Source: CAZNKU01 sp045545235
Lineage (GTDB): Bacteria; Bacillota; Clostridia; Monoglobales; Firm-18
Assembly: GCA_045545235.1 (NCBI GenBank)
Contig: JAZQAN010000053.1
Span: 1 to 40,533 of the forward strand
DNA: 40,533 bases
Direction: 5' to 3'
Every line of letters begins with the position of its first letter. The stretch's first letter is position 1. Of this stretch, positions 1-8,590 are shown piece by piece. The translations under genes and the position numbers were made by a program. The notes under the pieces are model-generated. The model worked only from the letters and a program-made list of their open reading frames with translations. It searched no databases and was not told the DNA's origin.

Positions 1-1
1 T

Positions 2-658
2 ATCGAAGCAAGCGGTGCCGGAGAAGTTCTCGCAAGAGATATCGTTACTGATGACGAAATCGAGATTATAAACGGCGATTTGCACATTGCAACACTCAGC
101 GAAAAGGCTAAACTCTATATGGAGATTACCTTTGAAAAGGGCAGAGGCTATGTTACAAGTGAAAAGAACAAGGAGAAGATTCAAAATGTTATCGGAGTTA
201 TTCCGGTAGACTCAATCTACTCTCCTGTTGATAAGGTAAATTACACTGTTTCAAATACCCGTGTTGGTAATGTAACAGACTTTGATAAGCTTACTTTAGA
301 AATTTTCACAGACGGCACTATTGCTCCTGAAGAAGCATTGTCGCTTAGTGCAAAAATTCTTAATGAACACATGAACCTCTTTATAGACCTTACTGATAAT
401 ATGGCTAACACCGATATCATGGTGGAAAAAGAGGAAGACAAAAAGGATAAAGTCTTAGAACTTACCATAGAAGAGCTTGATTTGTCCGTACGTTCGTTCA
501 ACTGCTTGAAGAGAGCCGGAATCAACACTGTTGAAGATCTGGTTTCAAAATCAGAAGGTGAAATGATGAGAGTCAGAAACCTTGGTAGAAAATCTCTTGA
601 AGAAGTAAGAGAAAAGCTTCATGAACTTGAAATGGATTTTAAGGCTGAAGAAGATTAA
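2..658 (+). CDS. rpoA: RNA polymerase subunit alpha, C-terminal part (5' end outside window)
   Basis: This is the last 218 codons of the alpha subunit, the assembly platform and activator contact of RNA polymerase. The frame is open from base 2, so roughly the first 100 residues lie outside the window. The end of the N-terminal domain is visible, with 'GRGYV', 'SPV' and 'DKLTLEIFTDGTIAPEEAL' matching the family. After an acidic linker follows the alpha-CTD with 'LDLSVRSFNCLKRAGI' and the helix-hairpin-helix 'RNLGRKSLEEV'. An internal TTG at 80 is not the start, because the homology continues upstream of it. rplQ follows after 26 bases, the usual end of the ribosomal alpha operon. Confidence 0.97.
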   Translation: MEASGAGEVLARDIVTDDEIEIINGDLHIATLSEKAKLYMEITFEKGRGYVTSEKNKEKIQNVIGVIPVDSIYSPVDKVNYTVSNTRVGNVTDFDKLTLEIFTDGTIAPEEALSLSAKILNEHMNLFIDLTDNMANTDIMVEKEEDKKDKVLELTIEELDLSVRSFNCLKRAGINTVEDLVSKSEGEMMRVRNLGRKSLEEVREKLHELEMDFKAEED

Positions 659-684
659 TTTTTAGATAGGAGGCGGCAACTACA

Positions 685-1026
685 ATGGCAGTTCAGAGAA
701 AATTGGGTAGACCAACTGACCAGCGTATTGCAATGCTAAGAAATCTTACAACATCTTTGCTTGAAAACGGTAAAATTGAAACAACTGTTACTCGTGCAAA
801 GGAAGTAAGAAGCACAGCAGAAAAAATGATTACGCTTGGTAAAACAAATACATTACACACTCGCAGACAGGCTATGAGCTATATTACTAAGGAAGATGTA
901 GTTAAAAAGGTATTTGACGAAATCGCTCCAAAGTATGCTGACAGAAACGGTGGTTACACAAGAATCATCAAAATCGGCCCTCGTCGTGGTGACGCTGCAG
1001 AAATGTGTATTATTGAATTGGTTTAA
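685..1026 (+). CDS. rplQ: 50S ribosomal protein L17
   Basis: A 113-residue protein of normal bacterial L17 length. The N-terminus 'RKLGRPTDQRIAMLRNLTTS' fits the family signature, and the C-terminus 'RIIKIGPRRGDAAEMCIIEL' is also typical. L17 binds 23S rRNA at the base of the large subunit near the exit tunnel. The start ATG follows a strong AGGAGG at 669-674. It is the last gene of the operon with rpoA, and an intrinsic terminator follows within 15 bases. Confidence 0.97.
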   Translation: MAVQRKLGRPTDQRIAMLRNLTTSLLENGKIETTVTRAKEVRSTAEKMITLGKTNTLHTRRQAMSYITKEDVVKKVFDEIAPKYADRNGGYTRIIKIGPRRGDAAEMCIIELV

Positions 1027-1040
1027 TACATTAATTAAAA

Positions 1041-1071
1041 GACCGACTGAATTTTCAGTCGGTCTTTTTTT
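1041..1071 (+). terminator. Intrinsic terminator of the rpoA-rplQ operon
   Basis: Perfect 10-bp stem GACCGACTGA / TCAGTCGGTC (1041-1050 with 1055-1064), four-base loop ATTT, followed by seven T residues. It sits directly after rplQ. Confidence 0.93.
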
Positions 1072-1174
1072 CAGTGGTATGAACTTCAAATTTATATGTC
1101 TTTAAGTGTTCAAAGTCTTATTTAGTTTTGGCTATAGCTTTCGTTAATAATATCAACAACTGAATCTGGATGAA

Positions 1175-1681
1175 CTAAAAAACTTCTTTGCCTATCCTTG
1201 TATAATAAAACTCATTGATTGCTGACAATGTCGCTACGAAACACACTACTGCAGAAGTGAAAATTGGTTCAATAAAACCGAGAGTCAAAGGTAGCAAAAA
1301 CAATAAAAACCCTGTGACTTTATTAAGAATAGTATGTACGGATAGCAGTTTGTTGTTAGAAATCAATCCCCAAACAACGTTTCCAATTTTAATAATTGCT
1401 ATAATGACAATCCAAATCCAAAGCCAAGCAGGAAATTGCACTAACGGTAGTATTTTTACGAAATATACTGCTACAAAGACACTATCTGCAACAGTATCTA
1501 ATCTTGCGCCCACTTCACTAATGGACTTTGTTTTCCTTGCTATTGTTCCGTCTGCTATATCCGTGATTCCACAAAATAAGTACATAATGTAAAAACTAAT
1601 GGAAAATACAGGGCAGAACAACAGAATTATACTAAGTAAAATTCTGCAACTTGTTATTATATTTGCTAACTGTTTTCTCAT
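1175..1681 (-). CDS. CDP-alcohol phosphatidyltransferase family protein
   Basis: A 168-residue integral membrane enzyme. It carries the full family motif D(x)2DG(x)2AR(x)8G(x)3D(x)3D, beginning 'DIADGTIARK' at about residue 41. This motif binds the CDP-activated lipid and the metal ion for transfer to an alcohol such as glycerol phosphate. Several hydrophobic helices surround it. Which phospholipid is made cannot be told, so no symbol is given. The ATG follows a GTAGGTG ribosome site. The frame stops at a T6 run, but another frame continues with coding-like sequence to 1122, so the gene may have lost one base near its 3' end. The product is somewhat short for the family, consistent with that. 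Confidence 0.85.
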   Translation of the reverse strand: MRKQLANIITSCRILLSIILLFCPVFSISFYIMYLFCGITDIADGTIARKTKSISEVGARLDTVADSVFVAVYFVKILPLVQFPAWLWIWIVIIAIIKIGNVVWGLISNNKLLSVHTILNKVTGFLLFLLPLTLGFIEPIFTSAVVCFVATLSAINEFYYTRIGKEVF

Positions 1682-1734
1682 CCATTCACCTACATATTCT
1701 TATTTGTTTAACTGTTAGATGTGTTGACATTGGC

Positions 1735-1983
1735 TTAACTATTTTTATCAATCCATTTCTTTGACCAGGCAAACAATGTTTCAGACATCGGAATAAAATC
1801 AACCGTGCCACCCTTTTTCAAACTTAAAAATGTATTGATAATGACTTGTTCATCAGGCATTGCGACTGTGAGCAATTCTTTTTGATGTTTAATATAGTTT
1901 CCGGTCTGCTTAAAGACAATTGCCTGTATAACAAAAGAAGCCGATTTATATAATACACCAAGTGAGCAATGGTATGTAGCAAC
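1735..1983 (-). pseudogene. 3' remnant of an unrecognised gene, no start
   Basis: An 82-codon open frame on the minus strand that begins right after a stop codon and has no start with a ribosome site. It ends with 'MSETLFAWSKKWIDKNS' and a stop at 1735-1737. The composition (alternating charged and hydrophobic residues, 'YIKHQKELL', 'KKGGTVDF') looks like a real soluble protein C-terminus rather than noise. It resembles the tail of small nucleotidyltransferase-type proteins I have seen in Firmicutes, but I cannot confirm this. Its 5' part overlaps the 3' end of the DUF998 gene in another frame, which suggests that a deletion fused the ends of two genes. Confidence 0.45.
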
Positions 1984-2536
1984 TTAATAAAACAAGCCGT
2001 TGCCAAAGGCCGCCGTATCTCAAAACAGTATTTGCAAATTTTTCTTTCTCACCCATAATAAAAAAACTAAAAAATACAAAGGAAGCAATAAAACTTACAA
2101 GTGATATTGTTCCCATAATTGTATTTGAAGTTTTAAACTGCATTATTGCCAAAATCAACGGTGTAACGAGTAATGTTATAAAACCTATAGCAGAAGTTAC
2201 TCCGTGAATTTTTGTAACAATATCTTCGTCTTGCCTGTTTTCGTTTAACGGACATAACCCTGATATGATTTCACAACCAATTCCGTATATCGCAAGCAAA
2301 ATCCATATTGTTATTGCTAAACCGCAATTATTTTCCTGATACAATGCATACGGAGAAATGCAGAAAACAATACCCGAGACGATGCACCAGATGTTGTATA
2401 TCCATTTCACAGGACTTTGACGCGAACCAAGAACGGAAAGAGCCATTTCTTTATGCTTATACTTGGGATAAAAATGTGCAAGTATCAACGGTAGCAAGCA
2501 ATCTATCCAAAGGATAATACACCATAATATTTTCAT
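1946..2536 (-). CDS. DUF998-type multi-spanning membrane protein
   Basis: A 196-residue hydrophobic protein with about six membrane segments. The layout and motifs fit DUF998 proteins: the N-terminal helix 'MKILWCIILWIDCLLPLIL', a middle 'GIGCEIISGLCPLNE', a conserved 'KIHGVTSAIGF' loop, and a C-terminal 'GLWQRL'. Function is unknown in the family. I chose the ATG at 2536 because GGGG lies nine bases upstream; a GTG at 2551 in the same frame overlaps that site. A good promoter lies 70 bases upstream. The end of the gene overlaps the remnant at 1735-1983, so the last residues may not be original. Confidence 0.75.
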   Translation of the reverse strand: MKILWCIILWIDCLLPLILAHFYPKYKHKEMALSVLGSRQSPVKWIYNIWCIVSGIVFCISPYALYQENNCGLAITIWILLAIYGIGCEIISGLCPLNENRQDEDIVTKIHGVTSAIGFITLLVTPLILAIMQFKTSNTIMGTISLVSFIASFVFFSFFIMGEKEKFANTVLRYGGLWQRLVLLSCYIPLLTWCII

Positions 2537-2606
2537 ATATCTCAACCCCACAAATTCTTGTTTAACGATTTTATATAGATAATCAACAAAAGGCTGATTT
2601 TACTAC

Positions 2607-2635
2607 ATTATAGCATACCTTTGCTAATTTGTCAC
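2607..2635 (-). promoter_or_regulatory. Sigma-A promoter for the DUF998 gene
   Basis: On the minus strand GTGACA (2630-2635), 17-bp spacer, TATAAT (2607-2612) with an extended TGC just upstream of the -10 box. Confidence 0.6.
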
Positions 2636-2701
2636 GATGCAGAAATAGAGTTGGTGATTTGATATGCTTTTATTCCTTAATTATATTGCAAAACAGATAA
2701 T

Positions 2702-2730
2702 CCCAAGGAAAACATTAAGTTTTCCTTGGG
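2702..2730 (-). terminator. Hairpin after the glycosidase operon
   Basis: Perfect 11-bp inverted repeat CCCAAGGAAAA / TTTTCCTTGGG (2702-2712 with 2720-2730), loop of seven. It lies 24 bases past the stop of the GH20 gene. The U-run after it is weak on either strand, so termination may be partial. Confidence 0.6.
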
Positions 2731-2753
2731 GTTATTGGTACCGTGTTTATTTA

Positions 2754-4595
2754 TTAATAACCTTTTGGTGTAAATCCGGATGCAATTCCGGGGTAAGCAC
2801 CCAGTGTGGTTTTGCCAAGATAAGGCAGTCTTTTTTCAGAAAGCTCCGGTAGAGAATCTGTATTTCCGTCAATATAATCATTGATACGCATTATTGCAGT
2901 TTGTATTCTTCCCATTGTAGCACCGTATCTGGCGTCTACAATTTCAAAACCAAATGGTTTGTATGATTTATGCCACAATTTATAGTGTAGTTCTTTTAAC
3001 TTTGAATAATCTTCAAGTAATTCTGCAATGGAATTATCAGCCAAATCTTTTAAAGCGGATTTATTGTTATATTCCTTGTGAAGTTTGTTTATTATGTCTG
3101 TTTTTTCATAACAGATTTTACATATTGTTTTTACATATTCAAAGTGCTCTTTGAACATACCTTCTTGTTTGGAAAGTTCAGTATATTCCTCGTAAAGTTT
3201 TTTGTAATTTGAAGAAATTTCTTCATTTGACATATCGTAATCTACAATACCGCATATGATATCATTGTATAATATCTGCTTTGCAGAAAGTGAAGGTGGG
3301 GTACGTGAAAATTTTCCTACAGGATATAGTGCATTTGAAATTCTTTCAAAGGAATTAATTTCTGTACCGAAAACCATTTTTATTCTTTTGTTTACAATGT
3401 CGTTGTCGATAACCTTGTTGTAACTGTGTTCGCCAAATAATATACAAGCGGGAAGGCTGAAAAGTATGTCTGTTTCGCATCCGTCATTACACCAGATTGT
3501 TGCATATATATCTTTTATTCCCTCCTGCTTACATACGTTAAGTGCAGGATTAGTTGTTTCTATAGTTTTTTTGTAGTCGGGAAGATGTCCTGCCCACAAC
3601 CATATACCACCGGCAAAAGCTATATTGTCCGAAAGCTCTCTGTGTTTGTTTATCATATTAGTGTAAAAAGATTCATCATCGTGATAATAATCCCAGTATG
3701 TAAGGGTTACATCCTTTGGAACCAGACTTTTTACATAATCGGAAAACTCAACATTTTCATCGTAATATCTTTCTTCCGCTGATGCAAGGCGGAAATACAT
3801 ATCACTCCATATCATAGGTTTGAAATTGTATTTATTCGCAAGTTCTCTTACCTTTGCAAGATGGTCGCAGAATAGTTTTTCACCCGGTTCTAAACCGTAT
3901 TTTTTAAGGTATTTTCCACGTCCCATATTCCATGCTTCATCCATACCTATGTGAATAAGCCTTGTAGTAAAGCATTCTGACAGAGAAGAGAAAAGTTTAT
4001 CAACAAATTCTATACTTTCAGCTGTGCCGGGCATTATAACGTTTGGACCGTCGGCAAAGTCTTTTGCTTCCGTCCATTTTAAATACTGTTCAAAGTGACC
4101 TAAAGTCTGAATACAAGGTATAACCTCTATACCGTACAACAGTCCGTAACGGTCAATTTCCTTAAGTTCCTCTTTAGAATATCTTCCACGCATATAACCA
4201 AAGTAAGGTAGTTCTTCAACCTCGTAAACATCTTCCATATAAAGCATAAGTGCATTTAAACCGAAAAGAGCCATATATTCCATATAACTTTTTACGGCAT
4301 CTACTGTCATTACACCTGCACGGGAAAGGTCTATCATTACACCTTTGCGCTCAAATTGTTCTTCCTCACATATTTCCTTGTCTGCACCTTCGTTTATTAG
4401 CTCTGCGGCAAGAAGTACGGAACGGAAAAGCTGAGTGTCATTGGCGTATGTAACATTGATGTTTTTGCCGTCTTTGCACACCTTTAAACAATCACCTGTG
4501 GAATATGTAAAGGTATAATCATCATTGTTTACATTGATTTTACTCCACAATTTTAAAAGTTGTTTTTCCTTATCCTGTGTACCATGGATTTTCAC
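2754..4595 (-). CDS. GH20-like beta-N-acetylhexosaminidase
   Basis: A 613-residue cytoplasmic protein without signal peptide. The family hallmark is the catalytic pair in 'HIGMDEAW' (Asp219-Glu220), as in GH20 enzymes, where Asp positions the substrate N-acetyl group and Glu is the general acid. Before it come the barrel motifs 'ERKGVMIDLSRAG' (about residue 82) and 'IEVIPCIQTLGHFEQYLKW' (about residue 156). It should release terminal beta-linked GlcNAc or GalNAc from small imported glycans. About 200 residues follow the barrel as a helical extension. Translation starts at GTG with AAGGAGTG upstream. It is the last gene of the transporter-GH89-GH20 operon, 15 bases after its neighbour. Confidence 0.85.
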   Translation of the reverse strand: MKIHGTQDKEKQLLKLWSKINVNNDDYTFTYSTGDCLKVCKDGKNINVTYANDTQLFRSVLLAAELINEGADKEICEEEQFERKGVMIDLSRAGVMTVDAVKSYMEYMALFGLNALMLYMEDVYEVEELPYFGYMRGRYSKEELKEIDRYGLLYGIEVIPCIQTLGHFEQYLKWTEAKDFADGPNVIMPGTAESIEFVDKLFSSLSECFTTRLIHIGMDEAWNMGRGKYLKKYGLEPGEKLFCDHLAKVRELANKYNFKPMIWSDMYFRLASAEERYYDENVEFSDYVKSLVPKDVTLTYWDYYHDDESFYTNMINKHRELSDNIAFAGGIWLWAGHLPDYKKTIETTNPALNVCKQEGIKDIYATIWCNDGCETDILFSLPACILFGEHSYNKVIDNDIVNKRIKMVFGTEINSFERISNALYPVGKFSRTPPSLSAKQILYNDIICGIVDYDMSNEEISSNYKKLYEEYTELSKQEGMFKEHFEYVKTICKICYEKTDIINKLHKEYNNKSALKDLADNSIAELLEDYSKLKELHYKLWHKSYKPFGFEIVDARYGATMGRIQTAIMRINDYIDGNTDSLPELSEKRLPYLGKTTLGAYPGIASGFTPKGY

Positions 4596-4610
4596 AACAA
4601 ATCACTCCTT

Positions 4611-6848
4611 TTAAAATAAGTCTTTAATTGTATAATATATTTTTTTCATAACCTCTGTATCTTTAGGGGCTATGTTTTTCATATCCGTAAATGGTGTATC
4701 AAGGTATATTTTTTTAATATCTTCAACCATATTCATATATGGAGAAATATCCTTGATTTCGTTATGTTCTGCGGAGTCTTTTGCCCATTTGTATGCAACC
4801 TCCATTTCAGGAACATAAAGATACTTAAAATGTTCGTAAACCTGAGTTCTGTTATATTCACAGGATGCATTTTCCTTTAATGTTGTTTCAAACTGCGGAT
4901 TAACCGGTGCCTCAACATACAATTTTTCATATGTTGCTGACAAAGAATAATCACGGTGTTGACTTAAAAGCTCGGTCATAAGCTTTGCAAGTTCAATGCA
5001 CTTTTCAAGCAGTTTTAACGCTTCATCAGGTTTGCGTCCACTCTTTTTAAATTCATATAAGTTTATTATAACCTCATGCAGTGCAATTTGCAAGTATCTT
5101 GCAACTATAATTCTTGCAATATCATAAATATCTCGGTTGATATATTTATTATCGGTTTTTATATTTATAAGAATATCAAAAATTTTAAGTGCATTTTCCT
5201 TAAGGTTAATAATATCCGCTTTTCTTTTGTATTCTCTGCTTCCGATTTTCGGACTTTCCTCCCACACCCATTTCATTATAAAGGTGGGGTTGCAGAAAAT
5301 TTCCAAAGGATGCCAGTCCCAGGAAAGTAATGGGATAAATGGCATAAATAAACTGTATGCCTTTTTCATTTCTTGGGTATATTCCGTATATCTGTCATTG
5401 CAAAAATCATTTAAAAAGTCCGGTAAATTCTTTTCAAGGGGCTTCCACGAATTGTTTGCAAAATATTCAAGCATCATAGAGTCGCCGTGTGCAAGCTCCG
5501 GCCAGAATATCATACCCTTGCAGAATTTGTCGTTTTTTGCTATGTTAAGTCTTTCTTCAATTATATCATATCTTCCAAGTGCACCACTTTGGCTGCAATA
5601 TGCACCAAATATGCCGAATACATATGGGAATTTACCTACCACATCCCATTTGGTAAAGTTGTTTTCATATTGGGTATCGGATGTGTAGTCCCATATTATA
5701 GTGCGTTCAGGATCTAATTCGTCTACTAATTTTTTTACTTCATCAGGAGAATAATATCCTGTTAAGTCCCATGAGGCAAGCAATACCTTTGCCATAGGAT
5801 ATTTTTGGAATACTCTGTTCATTGTTTTTCTGTAAGAGTATAATTTCATCCGCAGATTCATAGTTTTATCGGAGGAAAAAAGACGCTCTGCAAAGCCTAT
5901 TGTGTGAAAAAGTTCACCTTTGCCGTACTCTCTTACGTGAGTGTCTGTAAGCGTCATATAGTTGTCAAGATTTTTATCTTTGCGTATATTCCATACGAGC
6001 AGGTCTTTTTCATTATAATCATCGCTGATGTTGGAAAAAAACTCGGGATTTACTTTATCTAAAAATTCCTGCGGTGTAGGTGTGTACCAATGTGTTGTTG
6101 TTCCAAAATCATCGGGATGCATTAAATCTCTTTCAAAAGCATAGTCAAGAATTTTCTTGCGCAGTTCGCCACGATATTTTAATGACCATGCGGTTGTTCT
6201 GTCATTGTATTCCGTTTTGTTTTCTCTTTCGTCATCTGACGGATAAGGTACAATGTCGGGAAAAGCTTTCTGGAAAAGGTCATCATTTCCTATGCGAAGC
6301 ATAAAAAGATTAAGCTTCTTTTTAAGCATCCAGTCAATTTCCCTTGTCCAGTCGTCATATCCCCACATTTCCGCCTGAAATCTGTCAAGACCTCTGTGTG
6401 CAAAATATCTTAAGCCTCTGTATGAAAATTGTGGACTTTCTGTAATGTCAATATTTTCTAATGGCAGATGTTCTGCCTTTTTTATAATATCACCGTCCCA
6501 GAACCATCTGCATCCGCATACTTTTTCGAAATATGTATATACAGCATATAAAAGAGAACGACTTCTGCCGCCTGCCAAAAACAAATGTTTTCTGTTATCA
6601 ATAACAACCGAGTAAATAGAAAAATCGTCTGTGCCATAGCGGAATTTAAATCCATCAAAATCTCCGTCTATTATTTTTTGTGCTACGTATTCGTTTTCTG
6701 CATCAGAGCCTAAAACAACAATATCACTTTTACCGTCATCTTCATATATTATTTCGGGGGTTATACCTGTTATAAGTTTTGTGTATTTTATAAATTCCTT
6801 TGTGGCTATTTGGTATATGTTGCCTTTGGGGCATAAAATTTTAAACAT
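4611..6848 (-). CDS. GH89-like alpha-N-acetylglucosaminidase family protein
   Basis: A 745-residue protein without signal peptide. An N-terminal domain with 'GRSRSLLYAVYTYFEKVCGC' and 'RWFWDGD' is followed by a barrel with 'WTREIDWMLKKKLNLFMLR', matching the 'WEREIDWM' region of NAGLU-type (GH89) enzymes. A helical C-terminal part follows. GH89 enzymes remove terminal alpha-linked GlcNAc, as found on gastric-type mucin and heparan. I could not fix the two catalytic glutamates by eye; 'FWPELAHGD' is one candidate region. It could also belong to a neighbouring uncharacterised family with the same N-terminal fold (as in GH67/GH115). It lies between the transporter (12-base gap) and GH20 gene, supporting a shared amino-sugar job. 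Confidence 0.62.
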   Translation of the reverse strand: MFKILCPKGNIYQIATKEFIKYTKLITGITPEIIYEDDGKSDIVVLGSDAENEYVAQKIIDGDFDGFKFRYGTDDFSIYSVVIDNRKHLFLAGGRSRSLLYAVYTYFEKVCGCRWFWDGDIIKKAEHLPLENIDITESPQFSYRGLRYFAHRGLDRFQAEMWGYDDWTREIDWMLKKKLNLFMLRIGNDDLFQKAFPDIVPYPSDDERENKTEYNDRTTAWSLKYRGELRKKILDYAFERDLMHPDDFGTTTHWYTPTPQEFLDKVNPEFFSNISDDYNEKDLLVWNIRKDKNLDNYMTLTDTHVREYGKGELFHTIGFAERLFSSDKTMNLRMKLYSYRKTMNRVFQKYPMAKVLLASWDLTGYYSPDEVKKLVDELDPERTIIWDYTSDTQYENNFTKWDVVGKFPYVFGIFGAYCSQSGALGRYDIIEERLNIAKNDKFCKGMIFWPELAHGDSMMLEYFANNSWKPLEKNLPDFLNDFCNDRYTEYTQEMKKAYSLFMPFIPLLSWDWHPLEIFCNPTFIMKWVWEESPKIGSREYKRKADIINLKENALKIFDILINIKTDNKYINRDIYDIARIIVARYLQIALHEVIINLYEFKKSGRKPDEALKLLEKCIELAKLMTELLSQHRDYSLSATYEKLYVEAPVNPQFETTLKENASCEYNRTQVYEHFKYLYVPEMEVAYKWAKDSAEHNEIKDISPYMNMVEDIKKIYLDTPFTDMKNIAPKDTEVMKKIYYTIKDLF

Positions 6849-6860
6849 TATTTATTCCTC

Positions 6861-7709
6861 CTACAGTTTTAAGAAAACAATTGCGGCAATACCGCATATT
6901 ATTGCTAGAGTCTGATTAATTTTCAAACGCTCCTTAAATAATATTATTCCGCATACTACTGTTGTCAAAATCGTGCCTGCAGATATAACGGGGAACAAAA
7001 CAGATGCGTTTTCCATACCCACAAGGCGAAGTGTAAGATAATTTGCCAATGTGCCTGTTACGGTAGATAAAATGCTGAGCCATTTGCCCTTTGATTTCAA
7101 TAATTGCTTAAAGGGATACTTTTTCAGGCAAATGAATATGTAAATAATCGCACACAAAAGCATTGAAAAAAACATAAAATCCTCGGTATATTGACCAGGA
7201 TATAATATTTGGTGCTTTTTCTGTACAACGGAGCATATTCCATTTACCAAAAATGTTACAAGAACAAAAGCTGCCCACTTTAAACTTATTTTAGCACCGC
7301 TGTTATTTTTAGAATTCAGATTAATTAAAATTATTGCCAGTATCAAAAAGCATATACCGATAATTCTTAAAGGGGTTATTGACTCACCACAAAAGATAAA
7401 TCCATATAATATCGGAATAATAATGGAAAAAGAAACCAGCATACTTGATAGTGACATCGGTCCTGTTTTCAATGCCATATATCCCGAATACATTGAAATA
7501 CACAAGCATATTCCATATATGGAGGCAAGTATAAATGTAGTCGTTTCAAATTGTACTTGCAGACCATTTAGTAAAAGCATAAGTATCGTGGCAAAAAAAG
7601 CCTTTAGTGCATTGTAAAAGTACGGATTGCTGTATGATTTTGTATAGAATTTTGTAGTTACGGATTGTGCAACCGTAAATACTACTGTTAATATATATAA
7701 TAAAGCCAT
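6861..7709 (-). CDS. EamA/DMT-superfamily transporter
   Basis: A 282-residue protein with about ten hydrophobic helices in two EamA-like halves; 'TVTGTLANYLTLRLVG' and 'PVISAGTILTTVVCGIILFKERL' are typical of the second half. The ATG at 7709 is chosen because AAGGAGG lies just upstream; the longer open frame to 7796 has no ribosome site and would cover the promoter. It is the first gene of the operon with the GH89-like and GH20-like enzymes, so it may move a sugar or glycan product, although the family handles many small molecules. The substrate cannot be read from the sequence. Confidence 0.82.
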   Translation of the reverse strand: MALLYILTVVFTVAQSVTTKFYTKSYSNPYFYNALKAFFATILMLLLNGLQVQFETTTFILASIYGICLCISMYSGYMALKTGPMSLSSMLVSFSIIIPILYGFIFCGESITPLRIIGICFLILAIILINLNSKNNSGAKISLKWAAFVLVTFLVNGICSVVQKKHQILYPGQYTEDFMFFSMLLCAIIYIFICLKKYPFKQLLKSKGKWLSILSTVTGTLANYLTLRLVGMENASVLFPVISAGTILTTVVCGIILFKERLKINQTLAIICGIAAIVFLKL

Positions 7710-7730
7710 AAGGTAGCCTCCTTTTATTAC

Positions 7731-7759
7731 ATTATATAACAAAAAATACCCTCTAGCAA
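7731..7759 (-). promoter_or_regulatory. Promoter of the glycosidase operon
   Basis: On the minus strand TTGCTA (7754-7759), 17-bp spacer, perfect TATAAT (7731-7736), 21 bases before the start of the transporter gene. It is back-to-back with the AraC-gene promoter, so one regulator bound here could control both. Confidence 0.7.
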
Positions 7760-7780
7760 TTAAATAAAAAAGAATAAAGG

Positions 7781-7809
7781 TGGACTTTTCAGCCATAATA
7801 TGTTATGAT
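7781..7809 (+). promoter_or_regulatory. Promoter of the AraC-type regulator gene
   Basis: TGGACT (7781-7786), 17-bp spacer, TATGAT (7804-7809). The predicted start of transcription falls near 7816, so the leader would be very short and begin about at the ribosome site GGGTG. Confidence 0.5.
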
Positions 7810-7827
7810 TAAAAAGGGTGATGTTTT

Positions 7828-8574
7828 ATGATATATTCCTTTGACAAACTGACTTTTCAGATACTTACAATAAAAAGAGTTATACATAAAGATGGATTTT
7901 TCGATGTTAAGGAAAGAGGCTTTGCTGCTTTGGCATACAGACTTGACGGCAAAGGCGAGTTTGAATTTAATGGCAGGAAAATCACGTCAGAAAAAGGCGA
8001 TTTGCTTTATGTCCCTGCAAATACATCTTATAAAGTACGATACAGCGGAAGTGACATTGTAGTTATTCATATGATGGATTGTAATTATAACACTTTGGAA
8101 AACAGTAAAACAGATAATTATAAGTTCTATTCTGCCTGTTTTAATGAATTGCTGGAGTATTGGGATAAAACTCATTGTATAAATGGGGCGAAGTCACGAA
8201 TATATAAAATTTTTCAGAAAATGGAAGAGGAAGAAAGTGTTTCGGCAAATGATGATGCTTATAAAAGATGTCTTTCCTATATAGACCAACACTTTGCGGA
8301 TTGTGATATAGATATAGCAACGGTATGTAAAAATAATTTTGTAAGTGAATCCGGGCTTCGCAGAAAGTTTCATGCATATGCAGGAATGTCGCCCAAACAG
8401 TATTTGATAAAATTGCGATTGGATAAGGCGGTCAATTTGCTCATAAATGGTAATCATTCTGTAAAAGAAGTGTCTGAATTATGCGGATTTTCAGATGATA
8501 AATATTTTTCCAGAGCCATTAAAAAACAATATGGTATATCTCCTTCAAAGTTTATTGAAAAACACGGATTGTAA
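7828..8574 (+). CDS. AraC-family transcriptional regulator
   Basis: A 248-residue regulator. The N-terminal half is a cupin-like sensor ('GKGEFEFNGRKITSEKGDLL', residues about 41-60, and 'VPANTSYKV'). The C-terminal 100 residues hold the two helix-turn-helix units of the AraC family: 'DIATVCKNNFVSESGLRRKF' and 'VKEVSELCGFSDDKYFSRAI', then 'YGISPSKF'. Divergent placement from the transporter-GH89-GH20 operon, with both promoters within 80 bases, makes it the likely sugar-responsive activator of that operon. Its stop codon lies inside the terminator hairpin at 8561-8590, and its last five residues EKHGL are the same as those of the convergent asparaginase gene. Confidence 0.9.
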   Translation: MIYSFDKLTFQILTIKRVIHKDGFFDVKERGFAALAYRLDGKGEFEFNGRKITSEKGDLLYVPANTSYKVRYSGSDIVVIHMMDCNYNTLENSKTDNYKFYSACFNELLEYWDKTHCINGAKSRIYKIFQKMEEEESVSANDDAYKRCLSYIDQHFADCDIDIATVCKNNFVSESGLRRKFHAYAGMSPKQYLIKLRLDKAVNLLINGNHSVKEVSELCGFSDDKYFSRAIKKQYGISPSKFIEKHGL

Positions 8575-8590
8575 TATCACAATCCGTGTT
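8561..8590. terminator. Bidirectional terminator containing both stop codons
   Basis: Perfect 12-bp inverted repeat AACACGGATTGT / ACAATCCGTGTT (8561-8572 with 8579-8590), loop AATATC. It serves two convergent genes that stop at 8574 and 8577, and the arms are translated in both. T-runs are short on both sides (TTTCTC on plus; TTTTTC on minus). Confidence 0.8.

Noticed and set aside
7710..7796. Longer N-terminus for the EamA transporter
   Set aside because: The extension covers the consensus promoter and lacks a ribosome site, whereas the ATG at 7709 has a strong one.
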